Shown here one piece after another: positions 28,028 through 39,401 of a DNA stretch of 64,000 nt (position 1 is its first letter; each line of letters starts with the position of its first letter). The position numbers and the translations under genes are program-made. Source of the DNA: Verrucomicrobiota bacterium (GTDB lineage Bacteria; Verrucomicrobiota; Verrucomicrobiia; Opitutales; Opitutaceae); NCBI GenBank assembly GCA_016871755.1, contig VHCJ01000004.1, forward strand, positions 124,001 through 188,000, in the 5' to 3' direction. Under the pieces are notes generated by a model. That model was given only the letters and a program-made list of their open reading frames with translations. It was not told the origin of the DNA and did no database searches.

Positions 28028-29509
28028 TCAGAACGGACGACGCCCGCCGCTGAACGGATTGCGGGCCGGCTGGTTGGCCGCGTTGCCTTCCGGAGCGGCG
28101 AAGCTGGAGATGAGGACGTCGCCCTCGGCGAGGCCCTCGATGACCTCCGTGAAGGAACCATCGGTGATGCCGAGCTTCACACTGACGGGCTCTGCGAGCG
28201 GCTTGGCGGGGGTTCCGGCCAGCTTGTAGACGGTTCGGGTCGTGACCGTGCCTGCGGCCCCGGCTCCGCCGTTGCCGCCGCGACCGCCCATGAAACGTTC
28301 GGGCAACTCGATGCCCCGCTCTCGGGCGAGCGCCTGCAGGCGGGTGAGCGCTTCCGGGGCGGGCGGGCCAGAGCGGAAGTCGACGCCGGCGTCGGCCATG
28401 AGCTGACGGAACTGCTCGCGCCGGTCGCCTCCAGGCCGGGACTCGCCGCCCGACTTGCCAGCACCCGCGCTGGCGCCGCCGCCGGCTGCGGCTCCTCCAG
28501 CCGCCGGAGCGGAAGAGGTGCCGGTCGCGCCGACGGCGGGGGCGGGGGCGCCCGTGGCCGCAGGTTTTGGTATTTGGTACGCCTCCGGGATCCGCGCGCG
28601 GAGCGCGGCGTTGGGGATGCGGAGCGCCCCGCCGCGCCGCGCGATGACGATCGATACGTTCGCGGTCATGCCGGGCTTGAGCCGGAGATCATCGTTGCGG
28701 ACGTTGATGATCGTGGCGTAGGTCACGACGTTCTGAGTGGTGGTCGGCAGATTGCGGAGCTGTTCCACCTTGCCGCGGAACTGGCGGTTGGGGAAGGCGT
28801 CGACGGTGAAGGTTACGTCCTGGCCGACTTCCACGCTGCCGATGTCGGCCTCGGCGACTGCGGCCTTGATCTGCATCTGGGCGAGGTCGTTTACGAGGGT
28901 GAACAGGGTGGGGGCGTTGAAACTGGCCGCGACGGTCTTGCCGACCTCCGCGACCCGATCGATCACGATCCCGTCGATGGGGGCGTAGATCGTGCAGCGC
29001 GAGAGATCTGTCCGGGCGTTCTCGACGCTCGCAGTCTGGATCAGCAACTGGGCGCTGGTCTGTTCAAACTGTGCTTCGGACTGATCCAGTTCCTGCTGTG
29101 AGACGAGATTCCGCCCGAAGAGCGTCCGCGCCCGCTCGACGTTCAGCTTTGAGAGCGTGTGATTGGCGCGCGTGTTCGCCAGCTGGGCCTCGGCCTGCCG
29201 CAGCCGCGAGTCGTAGGTCGCAGTGTCGAGCCGGGCCAGCACGTCGCCCCGCTTGACGCGGCTGTTGAAGTCGACGGCGACCTCGATGATTTGTCCCGAG
29301 ATCTGGGAACTGACCTCCGTCGTGACCACCGGTTGCAGGTCGCCGGTCGAGGTCACAGCTTGCACGATGTCGCCGCGGCCGACGGTGGCGGTGAGGATGT
29401 CCGGCAGTTTCTCTCCCCCGCGGTTCCAGTACCAATAAGCGCCTCCGCCGAGGAGGAGGAGTGGGACGAGGATGAGGAGGAGACTGCTGACGCCGCGGGA
29501 TTTGGCCAT
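28028..29509 (-). CDS. MacA/HlyD-type periplasmic adaptor with low-complexity insertion
   Basis: A 493-residue membrane-fusion protein that bridges the MacB-like pump to an outer-membrane channel. TM anchor LLLILVPLLLLGGGAYWYW is at 9-28; lipoyl halves lie around 45-95 and 170-200 (VEVAVDFNSRVKRGD style, TIYAPIDGIVIDR); a helical hairpin is at 100-170 and beta-barrel at 205-290. Residues about 315-420 are an Ala/Gly/Pro-rich insertion containing a helical segment (REQFRQLMADAGVDFR) between barrel and membrane-proximal domain; ordinary MacA lacks it. No outer-membrane factor is in the operon. It faces the M14 peptidase gene divergently. Confidence 0.9.
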   Translation of the reverse strand: MAKSRGVSSLLLILVPLLLLGGGAYWYWNRGGEKLPDILTATVGRGDIVQAVTSTGDLQPVVTTEVSSQISGQIIEVAVDFNSRVKRGDVLARLDTATYDSRLRQAEAQLANTRANHTLSKLNVERARTLFGRNLVSQQELDQSEAQFEQTSAQLLIQTASVENARTDLSRCTIYAPIDGIVIDRVAEVGKTVAASFNAPTLFTLVNDLAQMQIKAAVAEADIGSVEVGQDVTFTVDAFPNRQFRGKVEQLRNLPTTTQNVVTYATIINVRNDDLRLKPGMTANVSIVIARRGGALRIPNAALRARIPEAYQIPKPAATGAPAPAVGATGTSSAPAAGGAAAGGGASAGAGKSGGESRPGGDRREQFRQLMADAGVDFRSGPPAPEALTRLQALARERGIELPERFMGGRGGNGGAGAAGTVTTRTVYKLAGTPAKPLAEPVSVKLGITDGSFTEVIEGLAEGDVLISSFAAPEGNAANQPARNPFSGGRRPF

Positions 29510-29669
29510 GACGGGAAGGAGGGCAAGCGCAGGAACCCGCGCCGCCGGAAAGGCGCCGCTCGCCGCGCTGCGGATGAGACGCTAGTCGCCAAACGCCGGT
29601 TACCAACGCTTTTTTCCGGCGGAATTGCCGTTGCTGTCGCGAGCCCTCGAACGTAGAGACGCACATCGC

Positions 29670-32547
29670 ATGCGACTGCCTATCCCTTTCTTGGCCCTGT
29701 TCGGACTTCTTGCCGCAGTGCCTTACGTCTCGGCGCAGGCACCGGTGCCGGACCGTCCGCCGGAGTCCGTCGCTTTCGACTTCTACGCCCGCGGCCCCTG
29801 GCGGACCGACGTCGTGCGACCGGCGACGGTGCTGGGCTACGAGCCGGGTGACTTTCACACGTCCTACGAGGCGTACGAGCGCGTGGTCCGCGACATGGCG
29901 AAGGGAACGGACCGGCTGCGGAGCTTTCGCATCGGTACGACCCCGGAACGGCGGGCGATGCACCTGCACGCCGTGAGCGCGCCGGCGAACCTCGCCCGCC
30001 TCGACGAAATCAAGGCCGCGATCAGGCGGCTTGCGGATCCGCGAGCGGCGATGTCGGACACCGAACGTGAACAACTGATTGCCCGGACCCCGGTGATCGT
30101 GTGGCTCTCCACCACGATCCACGGCGACGAGTCGGCGGGATTCGAAGCCGGCTTGCACGTGCTGTATCAGCTCTTGGGCAGCGACGATCCTTCGATCCGC
30201 AGCGTGCTGGAGAACGTGGTGGTTCTCTTGAATCCCTGTCAGAATCCGGACGGTCATGCACGCTTCGTGGTGTGGTACAACGCGCACGGACGGGGCTGGG
30301 CTGAGCCGTTTGCATGGGAGAAGGAGAACCCGTGGAACGTCTCCGGACGGCTCAACCACGCCTACTTCGATCTGAATCGCGACCTCTTGGTCCTCTCGCA
30401 ACCTGAGTCGCGGGCCGCCGCGGCCGCCCTGCTCGAATGGCAACCGCAGGTGGTGGCGGACCTGCACGGGGAGACACCCTCGTACTTCTTCCCGCCAGCG
30501 GCCCTGCCGATTAACCCGAATCTGCCCCGGGCCCAGCTGGAGCACTGGTTGGACGTGTTCGGCCGAGGCAATGCGGCCGCCTTCGACCGGCAGGGCTGGA
30601 TGTACTTCGTGCGCGACACGTTCGACGTGTTCTACCCGGGCTACTGGGATTCGTGGCCGTCGTTGCACGGCGCGACCGGCATGACGTACGAAACGGAGGG
30701 CGGAGGAAAGCGCGGGCTGCGCACGCGGCGGGAGGACGGTACGCTGATTACGCTCCGGGAGTCCATCGCGATGCACGTGACCGCAAGCTTGGCCACGCTT
30801 GAGACCGCGGCTCGCCACCGTGCCGAACGGCTGCGCGATTTCCGCGAGTTCTTCGTCAGCTCGCTGCGCGCCGGTGGCGAGGGGCCCGTGCGGCGGTTTC
30901 TCTTTCCGCCGGAGTCCGATCCGGTGCGGCTGGCGCCTGATGGACGTGCTGACGCGGAACGGGATCGAGGTTGGCCGCCTCGCTGCGGAGGCCACGGTGA
31001 CCGATCTCCATTCCCACGCCGGCGTCCACCTTCCGTCCCGGACCTTCCCGGCGGGCACTCTGACTGTGGATCTCGCGCAGCCCCGTGGTCGCATGGCGCG
31101 GGCGCTGTTGGAGCGCGACTCCGCACAGGATGAGAGCTTTCTGGAGCGCCAGGAGCGCAAGCGGGTCCGCAACGAGACGCGCGGCGAGAACGCGACGAAG
31201 GATGACTACGATTTCTATGACTTCACGGCGTGGTCCCTTCCGCTCGCGTTCGGAGTCGAGGCCTATTGGACCTCGGACGTCGGCGCCGCGGCTTCGTTGG
31301 TCAAAGGAGCATGGACCGCGGAGCGTCCGGCGCCACCCGCGCGGGCGACCTCGGCCTACGTTTTTTCGCCCGAGAGTGAGTCGGGCTATCGTCTTGCCTT
31401 CTCGCTCCTCGCGGACGGCTTCCGAGTCGCGGCCGCCACGCGTACCCTGCGGGCGGCGCAACGCACCTGGCCGCGCGGCACGTTCGTGGTGCGGGTGGAA
31501 CGCAACGCGGCCGCCCTGCACGAGCGGATCGCGGTGCTTTCCCGAGAGACCGGTACAGCGGTGGTGGCGGTGAACACGGCGTTCAACGACGAAGGCACCA
31601 CCGGAATTGGGTCGGGGTCAGTGGTGGCCCTGAAGCGGCCGCAGCTGCTGTTGGTTACGGGTGAACCGACGCGGCCGGCTAGTTACGGTTCGCTGCGGTC
31701 GTTGATCGAGGACGTGTACGGTTTCGACGTGGTGCCGGTCTCCATCACGGCGCTGGCGGACCTGCCACTCTCCGACTTTCATGCGGTGATCCTGCCCGAC
31801 GGGTCTCCTTCCGAATACCGGAAGCAAATCGGTGAAGATGGGGTTGCGCGCCTCAAGACATGGATCGAGGCGGGCGGCACGCTGGTGGCGATCGGCGATG
31901 CGGCCCGCTTTGTCATCGACGCCGACGCCGGGCTTACGACGGCCTCGGTCGTCGGCGAGGAGACCGAGGGCGGATCGAAGCAAGCGGAGCGACAGGCGTC
32001 AGCCGCGCCGGCGGCTTCCCCGTCCGAAGCCCCGTCGCCTGGCTCGAACACGTCGACCTCCCGTCCCAGCCCGACAGCGACGGAGGCGGCGGCGGTCTCA
32101 ACGTCTGATCGCGCCGAACCCGCGCCGGTCGGCGCCGTGGAGGCGGGCGAGGGTAAACCGCAGCGCCCCCTCGCCATACCGGGTGCGATCCTGCGCGCCG
32201 AGGTCGATCGTTTTCACTTTCTCACCTTCGGAGTCGAGCGGGACACGCTGCCGCTGCTGGTGGAAGGTGACCTTTTCCTGCACCCAAGTACCTCGGGCAC
32301 GAACGTCCTGCGCTTTCCGGAGGCGGCTGACGAGCCCCTGCGTCTGGCGGGCTTCACGTGGAAGGACAACACCGAGCCGCTGATCCGCGGCACGGCGGCG
32401 GTGATCGAGGAGCCAGTCGGTGCCGGTCGGGTGGTGCTGATGACCCACGAGCCGGGCGTCCGTCTCCTGTGGCACGCGAGCACCCAAGTGCTCATGAACG
32501 CGCTCCTTTACGGTCCGGCGCTGGGGCATGCGGCCACGGGGGAATAG
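29670..32547 (+). pseudogene. M14-family zinc carboxypeptidase-like gene with one internal frameshift
   Basis: Two overlapping frames encode one protein. Frame 1 (29670 to about 30935) has a signal peptide (FLALFGLLAAVPYVSAQ) and an M14 catalytic domain: zinc ligands in TTIHGDESAGFEA (HxxE) and DLHGETPSY (His), with LNPCQNPDGHARFV and MTYETEGG. The protein then breaks after RRFLFPPESDPVRLA. Frame 2 continues from LMDVLTRNGIEVGRLAA near 30937 to the stop at 32547 with a C-terminal glutamine-amidotransferase-like Rossmann domain (VTGEPTRPASYGSLRSLIEDVYGF, ILPDGSPSEY). A 1-base insertion or 2-base deletion within GGCGCCTG at 30932-30939 explains it. Joined, it would be about 958 residues. Sequencing error, real decay or programmed shift cannot be told apart here. 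Confidence 0.72.
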
Positions 32548-32571
32548 CCGTGCCAGAGGTCTTCGCCTTGT

Positions 32572-33060
32572 TCAGCCCTTCGCGGCCGCGAAGGTCTGGC
32601 GCAGGGCTCCGGCGACGTTCGGGGGCACGAAGTGCGCGACGTCGCCACCGTAGCGGGCGACCTGCTTGACCAAGGTGGAACTGCAGTAGCTGAACTGCTC
32701 GTTCGGCATCACGAACAAGGTTTCGATGGCCGGCTCAAGATGCCGGTTCATCAGAGCCATGTTGAACTCGAACTCAAAGTCGGAGAGCGCGCGCAGGCCG
32801 CGGATGATGGCGTCGGCTCCCTGGACACGGGCAAACTCCATCAGCAACCCGCCAAAGGAGGTCACGGCGACATTGGGGAGATCGGCGAGGTTTGGGCGGA
32901 TCATCGCCATGCGCTCCTCGACGCCGAAGACCGGGCCCTTCCCCGGATTCACCGCCACGGCGACGGTTACGCGATCGAAGAGACGGGCCGCGCGTCGCAG
33001 GACATCGAGATGACCGTAAGTGATGGGGTCGAACGTGCCGGGGTAGATGCAGTGGCGCAT
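32572..33060 (-). CDS. coaD: Phosphopantetheine adenylyltransferase
   Basis: A 162-residue cytoplasmic enzyme that adenylates 4'-phosphopantetheine to dephospho-CoA. The nucleotidyltransferase motif [10 protein letters not shown] is at 8-17, and the later signatures [17 protein letters not shown] and [16 protein letters not shown] are family-typical. Length matches CoaD exactly. Start ATG 33060 is fixed by the conserved YPGTFDP opening; any upstream frame is low-complexity. It is convergent with the broken peptidase and stands alone on its strand. Confidence 0.97.
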   Translation of the reverse strand: MRHCIYPGTFDPITYGHLDVLRRAARLFDRVTVAVAVNPGKGPVFGVEERMAMIRPNLADLPNVAVTSFGGLLMEFARVQGADAIIRGLRALSDFEFEFNMALMNRHLEPAIETLFVMPNEQFSYCSSTLVKQVARYGGDVAHFVPPNVAGALRQTFAAAKG

Positions 33061-33241
33061 GACTCGGTGTCTGATGACGGCTGGGGGGTGAGTGGACGGG
33101 CGGCTTGCGGCGGACGGAACGCCGGGGAGAGCGGCGGAAGCCGCGGTCGCGCGGCGAGAAAGGGAACGTTCAGGGGGAAGGCGGTGGGAGGCGGCGACGG
33201 GCTTCAGCAAGGCCGCTGGACCACGGCCGCCGGAGCGGCGG

Positions 33242-34215
<974 letters not shown>

Positions 34216-34219
<4 letters not shown>

Positions 34220-35241
34220 GAGCGCACCTCCGCGGCGACGGGAAGATCGCGCCAGCGATGGCAGGCGACTTCATGTCCGGACGACACCACGCCCAGCGTG
34301 GGTTGGCTCGCGCACGCGTCGATCCGGTGCGGACAGCGGTTCTGGAAACGGCAGCCCGGGGGAAGGTCGGCCAGCCCCGGCACCATGCCCTCGATGACGC
34401 TGAGTCGGCTCTTCCGCGGGGTGCTCAGCCGGGGAATGGATTGCAGCAGACCGCGGGTGTAGGGATGGGAGGGAGAGCGGAAAATCCGGTCGACGGGTCC
34501 GGACTCGGCGACGCGTCCGCCGTACATCACGACGACGTCGTCGCACATCTCCGCGATGACGCCGAGATCGTGGGTGATGAGGACAATCGCCATGCCGAGA
34601 TCCCGCTGGAGCGCGCGCATCAGGTCGAGGATCTGCGCTTGGATCGTGACGTCGAGCGCCGTGGTCGGTTCGTCGGCGATGACGAGGGAGGGAGAGCAGG
34701 CGAGCGCCATCGCGATCACCACGCGCTGCCGCATTCCGCCGGAGAGTTGATGCGGGTACTCGGAGACCCGGATCTCGGGGGAGGGGATTCCGACCTTGGT
34801 GAGCATCTCGACTGACAGTCGCAAGGCCTCGCTCCGGTCGCGGTTGCGGTGGAGCAGGAATACTTCGCTGAGCTGGCGACCGATAGAGTGGACGGGGTTC
34901 AGGGCCGTCATCGGCTCCTGAAAGATCATCCCGATCTTGCCGCCGCGGATGCGCCGCATCGCCTCAATCGGGATGGCAGCGATGTCCTCGCCCTCGAAGA
35001 TGATCTGACCGGCACGGATGCGCCCCATGGGCTGCGGGAGCAGTCGCATGATGGAGAGCGCGGTGACGCTCTTGCCGCAGCCGGACTCCCCGACCACGCC
35101 GAGGGTGCGGCCGCGGCGCACCTGCAGGCTGACGCCGTCGACGGCCGTGAGCGTGCCAGCATCCGTGTCGAACGTCGTGACGAGGTTGCGGACGTCGAGG
35201 ATGACGTCGGCGGGCGGGGATGATGGGGCGGCGGCGCTCAC
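34216..35241 (-). CDS. Oligopeptide ABC transporter ATP-binding protein (OppD/DppD type)
   Basis: A 341-residue ATPase. Walker [11 protein letters not shown]-loop [12 protein letters not shown], signature [16 protein letters not shown], Walker [15 protein letters not shown]-loop LITHDLGV and the oligopeptide C-terminal extension [15 protein letters not shown], where clustered cysteines bind an iron-sulfur centre in some Dpp/Opp proteins. It starts 13 bp after the binding-protein stop. With the OppF-like protein it should form the heterodimeric motor of this importer. Confidence 0.93.
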
Positions 35242-35254
35242 GCGGGAAGCGGAC

Positions 35255-37291
35255 TCAGCGGCCGAACGGGTCGAACGTCAGTTCCTGGGCCGGGAACGTC
35301 TTGCCGGAGCGACGCGCCTCCTCGGTCTCGCGGCGCGCGTCCTCGTCGATCCAGCTGAGGAAGAATTCATCGGCCGTGCGGCTCTTGGCGACGTTGAAGC
35401 CCTGCGGCCAGCGGACATGGCGGGCGTAGCCAACGCGATAGAACGGCAGCGCCCAGCCGTTCACCCACGAGGCCTGATCGTAAATGATCTCCTCGATCTG
35501 GACCGCGATCCGCTTGATCTCCTCCATGGTCTCCGCCTGGTCATACGCCTCGATCAGTCGGTCGAGTTCCGGCACGAACGTCATCGTCATGTTGTTCGTC
35601 TGCACACGCACCTTGCCGGGTTTCGGGTTCGGCGTGCCCTCCGAGGCTTTGTTCACCGGCTTGCCGGCTGCATCGAGGTAGGCGTCCTCGTAGGCGTTCG
35701 AGCCGTGATAGATTTCCCAGTAGCGGGGAAAGGGCTCCACCGACCGCGCGAGCGCCACGAGCGTGATGTCGTGATTCTTCTCCTGCACCTTCTTCCAGCC
35801 GGTCGTCGAGTCCAAGACCTCGAGGCGCAGTTCGAGGCCGGCCTTCAGCGCCTCCTGCTTGAGAATCGGAAGCAGATCGCGGAGGTCCGGGCGACCCATG
35901 GTCAGCGTGAACGAAAGTCGGGCTCCCGCGGCGTTGGTGAGCACGCCGTCCGCGCCCTGCGTGGTGAATCCGGCTTTGGCGAAGTGCTCCCGGGCCCGCT
36001 CCGGATCGAAACGACGGTAGGTCAGGGTCGGATGGACGCGGAAAGGATAGCCATCCGAGCGCGTCTCCAAGCGCACCGCGTCGCCCCGGAAGAACTGGGC
36101 GCACACGAGGTCGAAGTTGGTCGCGTAATGAATGCCCAGTCGCACGTCCTTTTGGTCGAGGCCCGGTTTGTGCGAGTTGATCCAGAGTCCCCAGTCCGGG
36201 CGCGGGATCCGGTTGAAGAACTTGGTCCGGACGAGCATGCCCGACTTCACGGCAGGGTGCTCGCTGGAGATGGTCTCGTACCAGAATTTCGGGAGGGAGA
36301 GCGGAAACATGTCGAGGTCACCGCGGGCGAAGGCCTCGGCGGCCTTGTCCGGATCGCGGATCACGTCGAGGCGGAACTTGTCGGGATTGAAGCGGCCGCG
36401 GAAGAAGCGCTTGTCCCGCGCCCACCAGTCGGTCAGGCGGGTGAAGGTGACGGAGCGGCCCTTGTCGACGTCCCGATCCAGCAGCGTGTACGCGCCCGTC
36501 GTTGGCAGCGTCCGCCACTGGTACCGCTCCAGCCAGCCGGGGCCGAAGTCCTTGAAGGCGTGCCGGGGATAGGGCGCGAACTGGCTGATCTGTTCATCGA
36601 GCCCGGGACGCCGCTGCGGGGCGGTCAGGGCAAAGGTGTACCGATCGTAAACCGTCAGGCGCTCATACCGGGTGCTGTAGAAGTTGTTGTACCAAGGCTC
36701 GCCGAGGTGCGGGCTGCGCATGAGGTAGAACGTGAAGACAATGTCATCGGTCGTGACTGGCTGCCCGTCGGACCAGCGAGCGTCCGGGTCGAGTCGGTAG
36801 TAGACGGTGCGGGCGGCGTCATCGACGGCCCACTCGCGGGCGAGGCCGGGGATCATGCGCCCGGCGACGTTCGGGTGGTCGTGGAGAATGTAGACTGAAA
36901 CGTAGTCGAGCAGGTAGGGTCGGATGCCGCCGGTGGCGTCCGGACCGATCGTTCGCAGCGTCCGGGGGAAGTCCTGAATGTAGTAGCGGAAGGTGCCTCC
37001 CTTGCGGGCCGCGGGGTCGGCGAACTCGGGTAGGTCCGAGCCGTCCTGCCAAGGCAGGCCGGCGGGAAGGTCGCTCAGCGGGCGTTGCTGGTAGAAGCCG
37101 GGCTGCTCGGTCAGGGTCCGGGCCAGATCGGCCTCCATATCGGGGAGGGTCGCCGTCTTCGCTCCCGCCGCTACGGGCTGGTCGCCCGGCGCCTTCGGGC
37201 CGCAGCCGGCAAGGAGCAGGAGGGCGCACGCGGCTCCCATTGCGAGGCATGCACGGGGAAGGAGGGGGAGGCGTTCGGGTCGGGGGGTCAT
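35255..37291 (-). CDS. Oligopeptide-binding lipoprotein, YejA-like (SBP family 5)
   Basis: A 678-residue periplasmic lipoprotein. The lipobox LLLLAGC places the acylated Cys at residue 30. Family-5 features are GGTFRYYIQDFPRTLRTIGPDATG, LAREWAVDDAARTVYYRLDPDARWSDGQPVTTDDIVFTF-type segments (ARWSDGQPVTTDDIVFTFYL seen), and a long second lobe. At 678 residues it is longer than OppA or DppA and matches the YejA class, which in E. coli imports microcin C and related peptides. It begins 4 bp after the YejE-like permease stop. The natural substrate here is unknown. Confidence 0.88.
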   Translation of the reverse strand: MTPRPERLPLLPRACLAMGAACALLLLAGCGPKAPGDQPVAAGAKTATLPDMEADLARTLTEQPGFYQQRPLSDLPAGLPWQDGSDLPEFADPAARKGGTFRYYIQDFPRTLRTIGPDATGGIRPYLLDYVSVYILHDHPNVAGRMIPGLAREWAVDDAARTVYYRLDPDARWSDGQPVTTDDIVFTFYLMRSPHLGEPWYNNFYSTRYERLTVYDRYTFALTAPQRRPGLDEQISQFAPYPRHAFKDFGPGWLERYQWRTLPTTGAYTLLDRDVDKGRSVTFTRLTDWWARDKRFFRGRFNPDKFRLDVIRDPDKAAEAFARGDLDMFPLSLPKFWYETISSEHPAVKSGMLVRTKFFNRIPRPDWGLWINSHKPGLDQKDVRLGIHYATNFDLVCAQFFRGDAVRLETRSDGYPFRVHPTLTYRRFDPERAREHFAKAGFTTQGADGVLTNAAGARLSFTLTMGRPDLRDLLPILKQEALKAGLELRLEVLDSTTGWKKVQEKNHDITLVALARSVEPFPRYWEIYHGSNAYEDAYLDAAGKPVNKASEGTPNPKPGKVRVQTNNMTMTFVPELDRLIEAYDQAETMEEIKRIAVQIEEIIYDQASWVNGWALPFYRVGYARHVRWPQGFNVAKSRTADEFFLSWIDEDARRETEEARRSGKTFPAQELTFDPFGR

Positions 37292-37295
37292 GGCC

Positions 37296-38366
37296 TTACT
37301 GATACGTGGTGAATTTCTTTGGATCGAACGCCTCGCGCACCGCCTCGCCGATGAAGGTCACGAGCACCAGCACCACCACGAGGGCGGAGAAGGAGGAGGC
37401 GACGATCCAGGGCGCATTGAGGTTGGAGGTGCCCTGACGGAGCAGTTCGCCCCAGCTCGGTGTGGGGGGAGGCAGCCCGAAGCCGAGGAAGTCGAGCGCG
37501 GTGAGGGAGCTGATCGCGCCGGCGACCGTGAAGGGCACGAACGTCACGATCGTCGACAGCGTGTTCGGGAGGATGTGGTTGAAGATGATGCGGTGCGTCG
37601 GCGCACCGAGGACCTGCGCGGCGTGGACGTAGTCGCGCGCCTTTTCCCGGTACGTCGCCGACCGCATGTAGTAGGTCATGCCCGTCCACGAGAAGAGCAC
37701 GACGATCGCGAGCAGGATGCCGAGACTCATGCCGACGCCGGCTGGCACGACCGATGCGACGATGATGACGACGAAGAGGAAGGGAACGTTGGACCAGATC
37801 TCAATCAGGCGCTGGACGAAGAGGTCGAACCAGCCGCCGAAGTACCCCATGAGGCATCCGAGGGTGATGCCGATCAGGTAGGTCAGCACGATGAAGCACC
37901 CGGCGAAAATCAGCGCATTGCGGAATCCGTAGAGTAGGCGGGCGAGGATGTCGCGGTTGATCTGGTCGGTGCCGAGGAAGTGGCGCTTCGACCAGTCCGG
38001 GGGCCGCGGCTTGAAGGTCCCGTTGCGGTAGCAGTTCTCGACCGGGCTGAAGGGAACCGGGGGAAGGAGCACCCAGTTGTTGGTGCCGGCGAACTGGGTC
38101 CTCAGGTCGCGGTAGTTGACCTCGTACTCGTACGGGAGTCCAAAGTCCCGCCCGGGATGGATCGCCCCGTACGTCGGGAAGTACCACCGTCCTTCGTAGC
38201 GCACGACCAGCGCGCGGTGATTCACCAGCACCTCCGCGATGGCGGAGAGCCCGATCAGTCCGCAGAGGATGAGGAATGAGACATAGCCGCGCCGGATCTG
38301 CCGGAAGCGCAGGAGCTTCTTCCGGGTCAGGGGGTTCAGTCGCAGGCGCGGGAACGCGAAACGCAT
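37296..38366 (-). CDS. Oligopeptide ABC permease, YejE/OppC type
   Basis: A 356-residue inner-membrane permease. The cytoplasmic start PLTRKKLLRFRQIRRGYVSFLI leads to TM1, followed by a roughly 100-residue periplasmic loop (YEGRWYFPTYGAIHPGRDFGLPYEYEVNYRDL) characteristic of YejE rather than OppC. The segment SKRHFLGTDQINRDILARLLYGFR and the coupling loop VHAAQVLGAPTHRIIFNHILP are intact, as is FLGFGLPPPTPSWGELL. It sits between the YejB-like permease (18 bp upstream) and the binding protein. Confidence 0.93.
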   Translation of the reverse strand: MRFAFPRLRLNPLTRKKLLRFRQIRRGYVSFLILCGLIGLSAIAEVLVNHRALVVRYEGRWYFPTYGAIHPGRDFGLPYEYEVNYRDLRTQFAGTNNWVLLPPVPFSPVENCYRNGTFKPRPPDWSKRHFLGTDQINRDILARLLYGFRNALIFAGCFIVLTYLIGITLGCLMGYFGGWFDLFVQRLIEIWSNVPFLFVVIIVASVVPAGVGMSLGILLAIVVLFSWTGMTYYMRSATYREKARDYVHAAQVLGAPTHRIIFNHILPNTLSTIVTFVPFTVAGAISSLTALDFLGFGLPPPTPSWGELLRQGTSNLNAPWIVASSFSALVVVLVLVTFIGEAVREAFDPKKFTTYQ

Positions 38367-38384
38367 GGCGGGGCCGGAGTCCGA

Positions 38385-39401
38385 CTACTTGAACCGCACG
38401 CGCGGGTCGACCAGCGCCACGAGGATATCCGAGAGGATGTTGCCAAGGAGCAGCAGCAGGGAGGAGATCAGGAGCACACCCATGACCGTGGGGTAGTCGC
38501 GGTCCACGACGCTCGTGTAGCCGAGGAGCCCCATGCCGTTGATGTCGAAAATGAACTCGATGAGGAACGAGCCGGAGACGAGGAGGGTGAAGTTGTGCCC
38601 GAAGTGGGTGGCGATCGGAATCAGCGAATTGCGCAGCGCGTGTCGGACGACGGCGGTGCGGAACGACACGCCCTTGGCCACGGCCGTGCGCACGAAGTCG
38701 GCCGCGAGGTTGTCCATCAGGTGGTTCTTCATCAGCAGCGTGACGAGGGCGAAGCTGCCGACCGTGTAGCAGACGAGGGGCAGGGCCGCATGGTGGGCAA
38801 AGTCGACCAACTTGCCTCCCCAGGAGAGATCCGCGAAATCCCGGCCGACGAATCCGCCCATCGGGAACCAACCGCGGCGGGCGGCGAGGTACACCACGAC
38901 AATCGCGCCGAGCGCGTAGCCCGGGATCGCGTAGCCCGTGAAAACGATGGCCGACGTGATGTTGTCCAGCGCCGTCCGATGCTTGATCGCCTTTAGCACG
39001 CCCAGCGGGATGCAGACCGTGTAGACGAGGAAGAGCGTGATCAGTCCGTAGGTCAGGGAAACCGGCAGGCGAGCGAGGATGATGTCGAGCACGGGCTCGT
39101 TGAAGCGGTAGGACATGCCCAAGTCACCTCGCAGCACCTTGCCGAGCCAAGTCACATAGGCCGTCAGCGGCGGCTGATCGAATCCGTAGTACGCCTTGAG
39201 CTGCGCCATCTGCTCCTCGGAAATCGCACCGGCACCGGCATCGGCACCACCGCCCAACGCATTTTCGGCGGTCTTCGCCTCCATGATCGCCCGCTCAATC
39301 GGCCCCCCGGGCACCACGCGGGTAATCAGGAACACGATCAGGGTGATTCCCAAGAGGGTTGGGGGAATCAGAACGAGGCGGCGTGCAAAATAGTCCCGCA
39401 T
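38385..39401 (-). CDS. Oligopeptide ABC permease, YejB/OppB type
   Basis: A 338-residue permease and first gene of the importer operon. The N-terminal MRDYFARRLVLIPPTLLGITLIVFLITRVVPGGPIE-type segment (ITRVVPGGPIERAI) is the YejB/OppB signature, followed by a periplasmic loop rich in Ala/Gly (LGGGADAGAGAISEEQM), GDLGMSYRFNEPVLDII and the coupling loop DFVRTAVAKGVSFRTAVVRHALRNS. I chose ATG 39401; a start at 39455 would add 18 Arg/Ser residues. The 365-bp gap upstream should contain its promoter, though I see none clearly. Confidence 0.92.
   Translation of the reverse strand: MRDYFARRLVLIPPTLLGITLIVFLITRVVPGGPIERAIMEAKTAENALGGGADAGAGAISEEQMAQLKAYYGFDQPPLTAYVTWLGKVLRGDLGMSYRFNEPVLDIILARLPVSLTYGLITLFLVYTVCIPLGVLKAIKHRTALDNITSAIVFTGYAIPGYALGAIVVVYLAARRGWFPMGGFVGRDFADLSWGGKLVDFAHHAALPLVCYTVGSFALVTLLMKNHLMDNLAADFVRTAVAKGVSFRTAVVRHALRNSLIPIATHFGHNFTLLVSGSFLIEFIFDINGMGLLGYTSVVDRDYPTVMGVLLISSLLLLLGNILSDILVALVDPRVRFK

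Noticed and set aside
30799-32547. Reading the second frame of the M14 gene as an independent gene
   Set aside because: Its first 46 codons translate the out-of-frame part of the peptidase; the meaningful sequence starts mid-domain at LMDVLTRNG without signal peptide, so a frameshifted single gene is the simpler reading.
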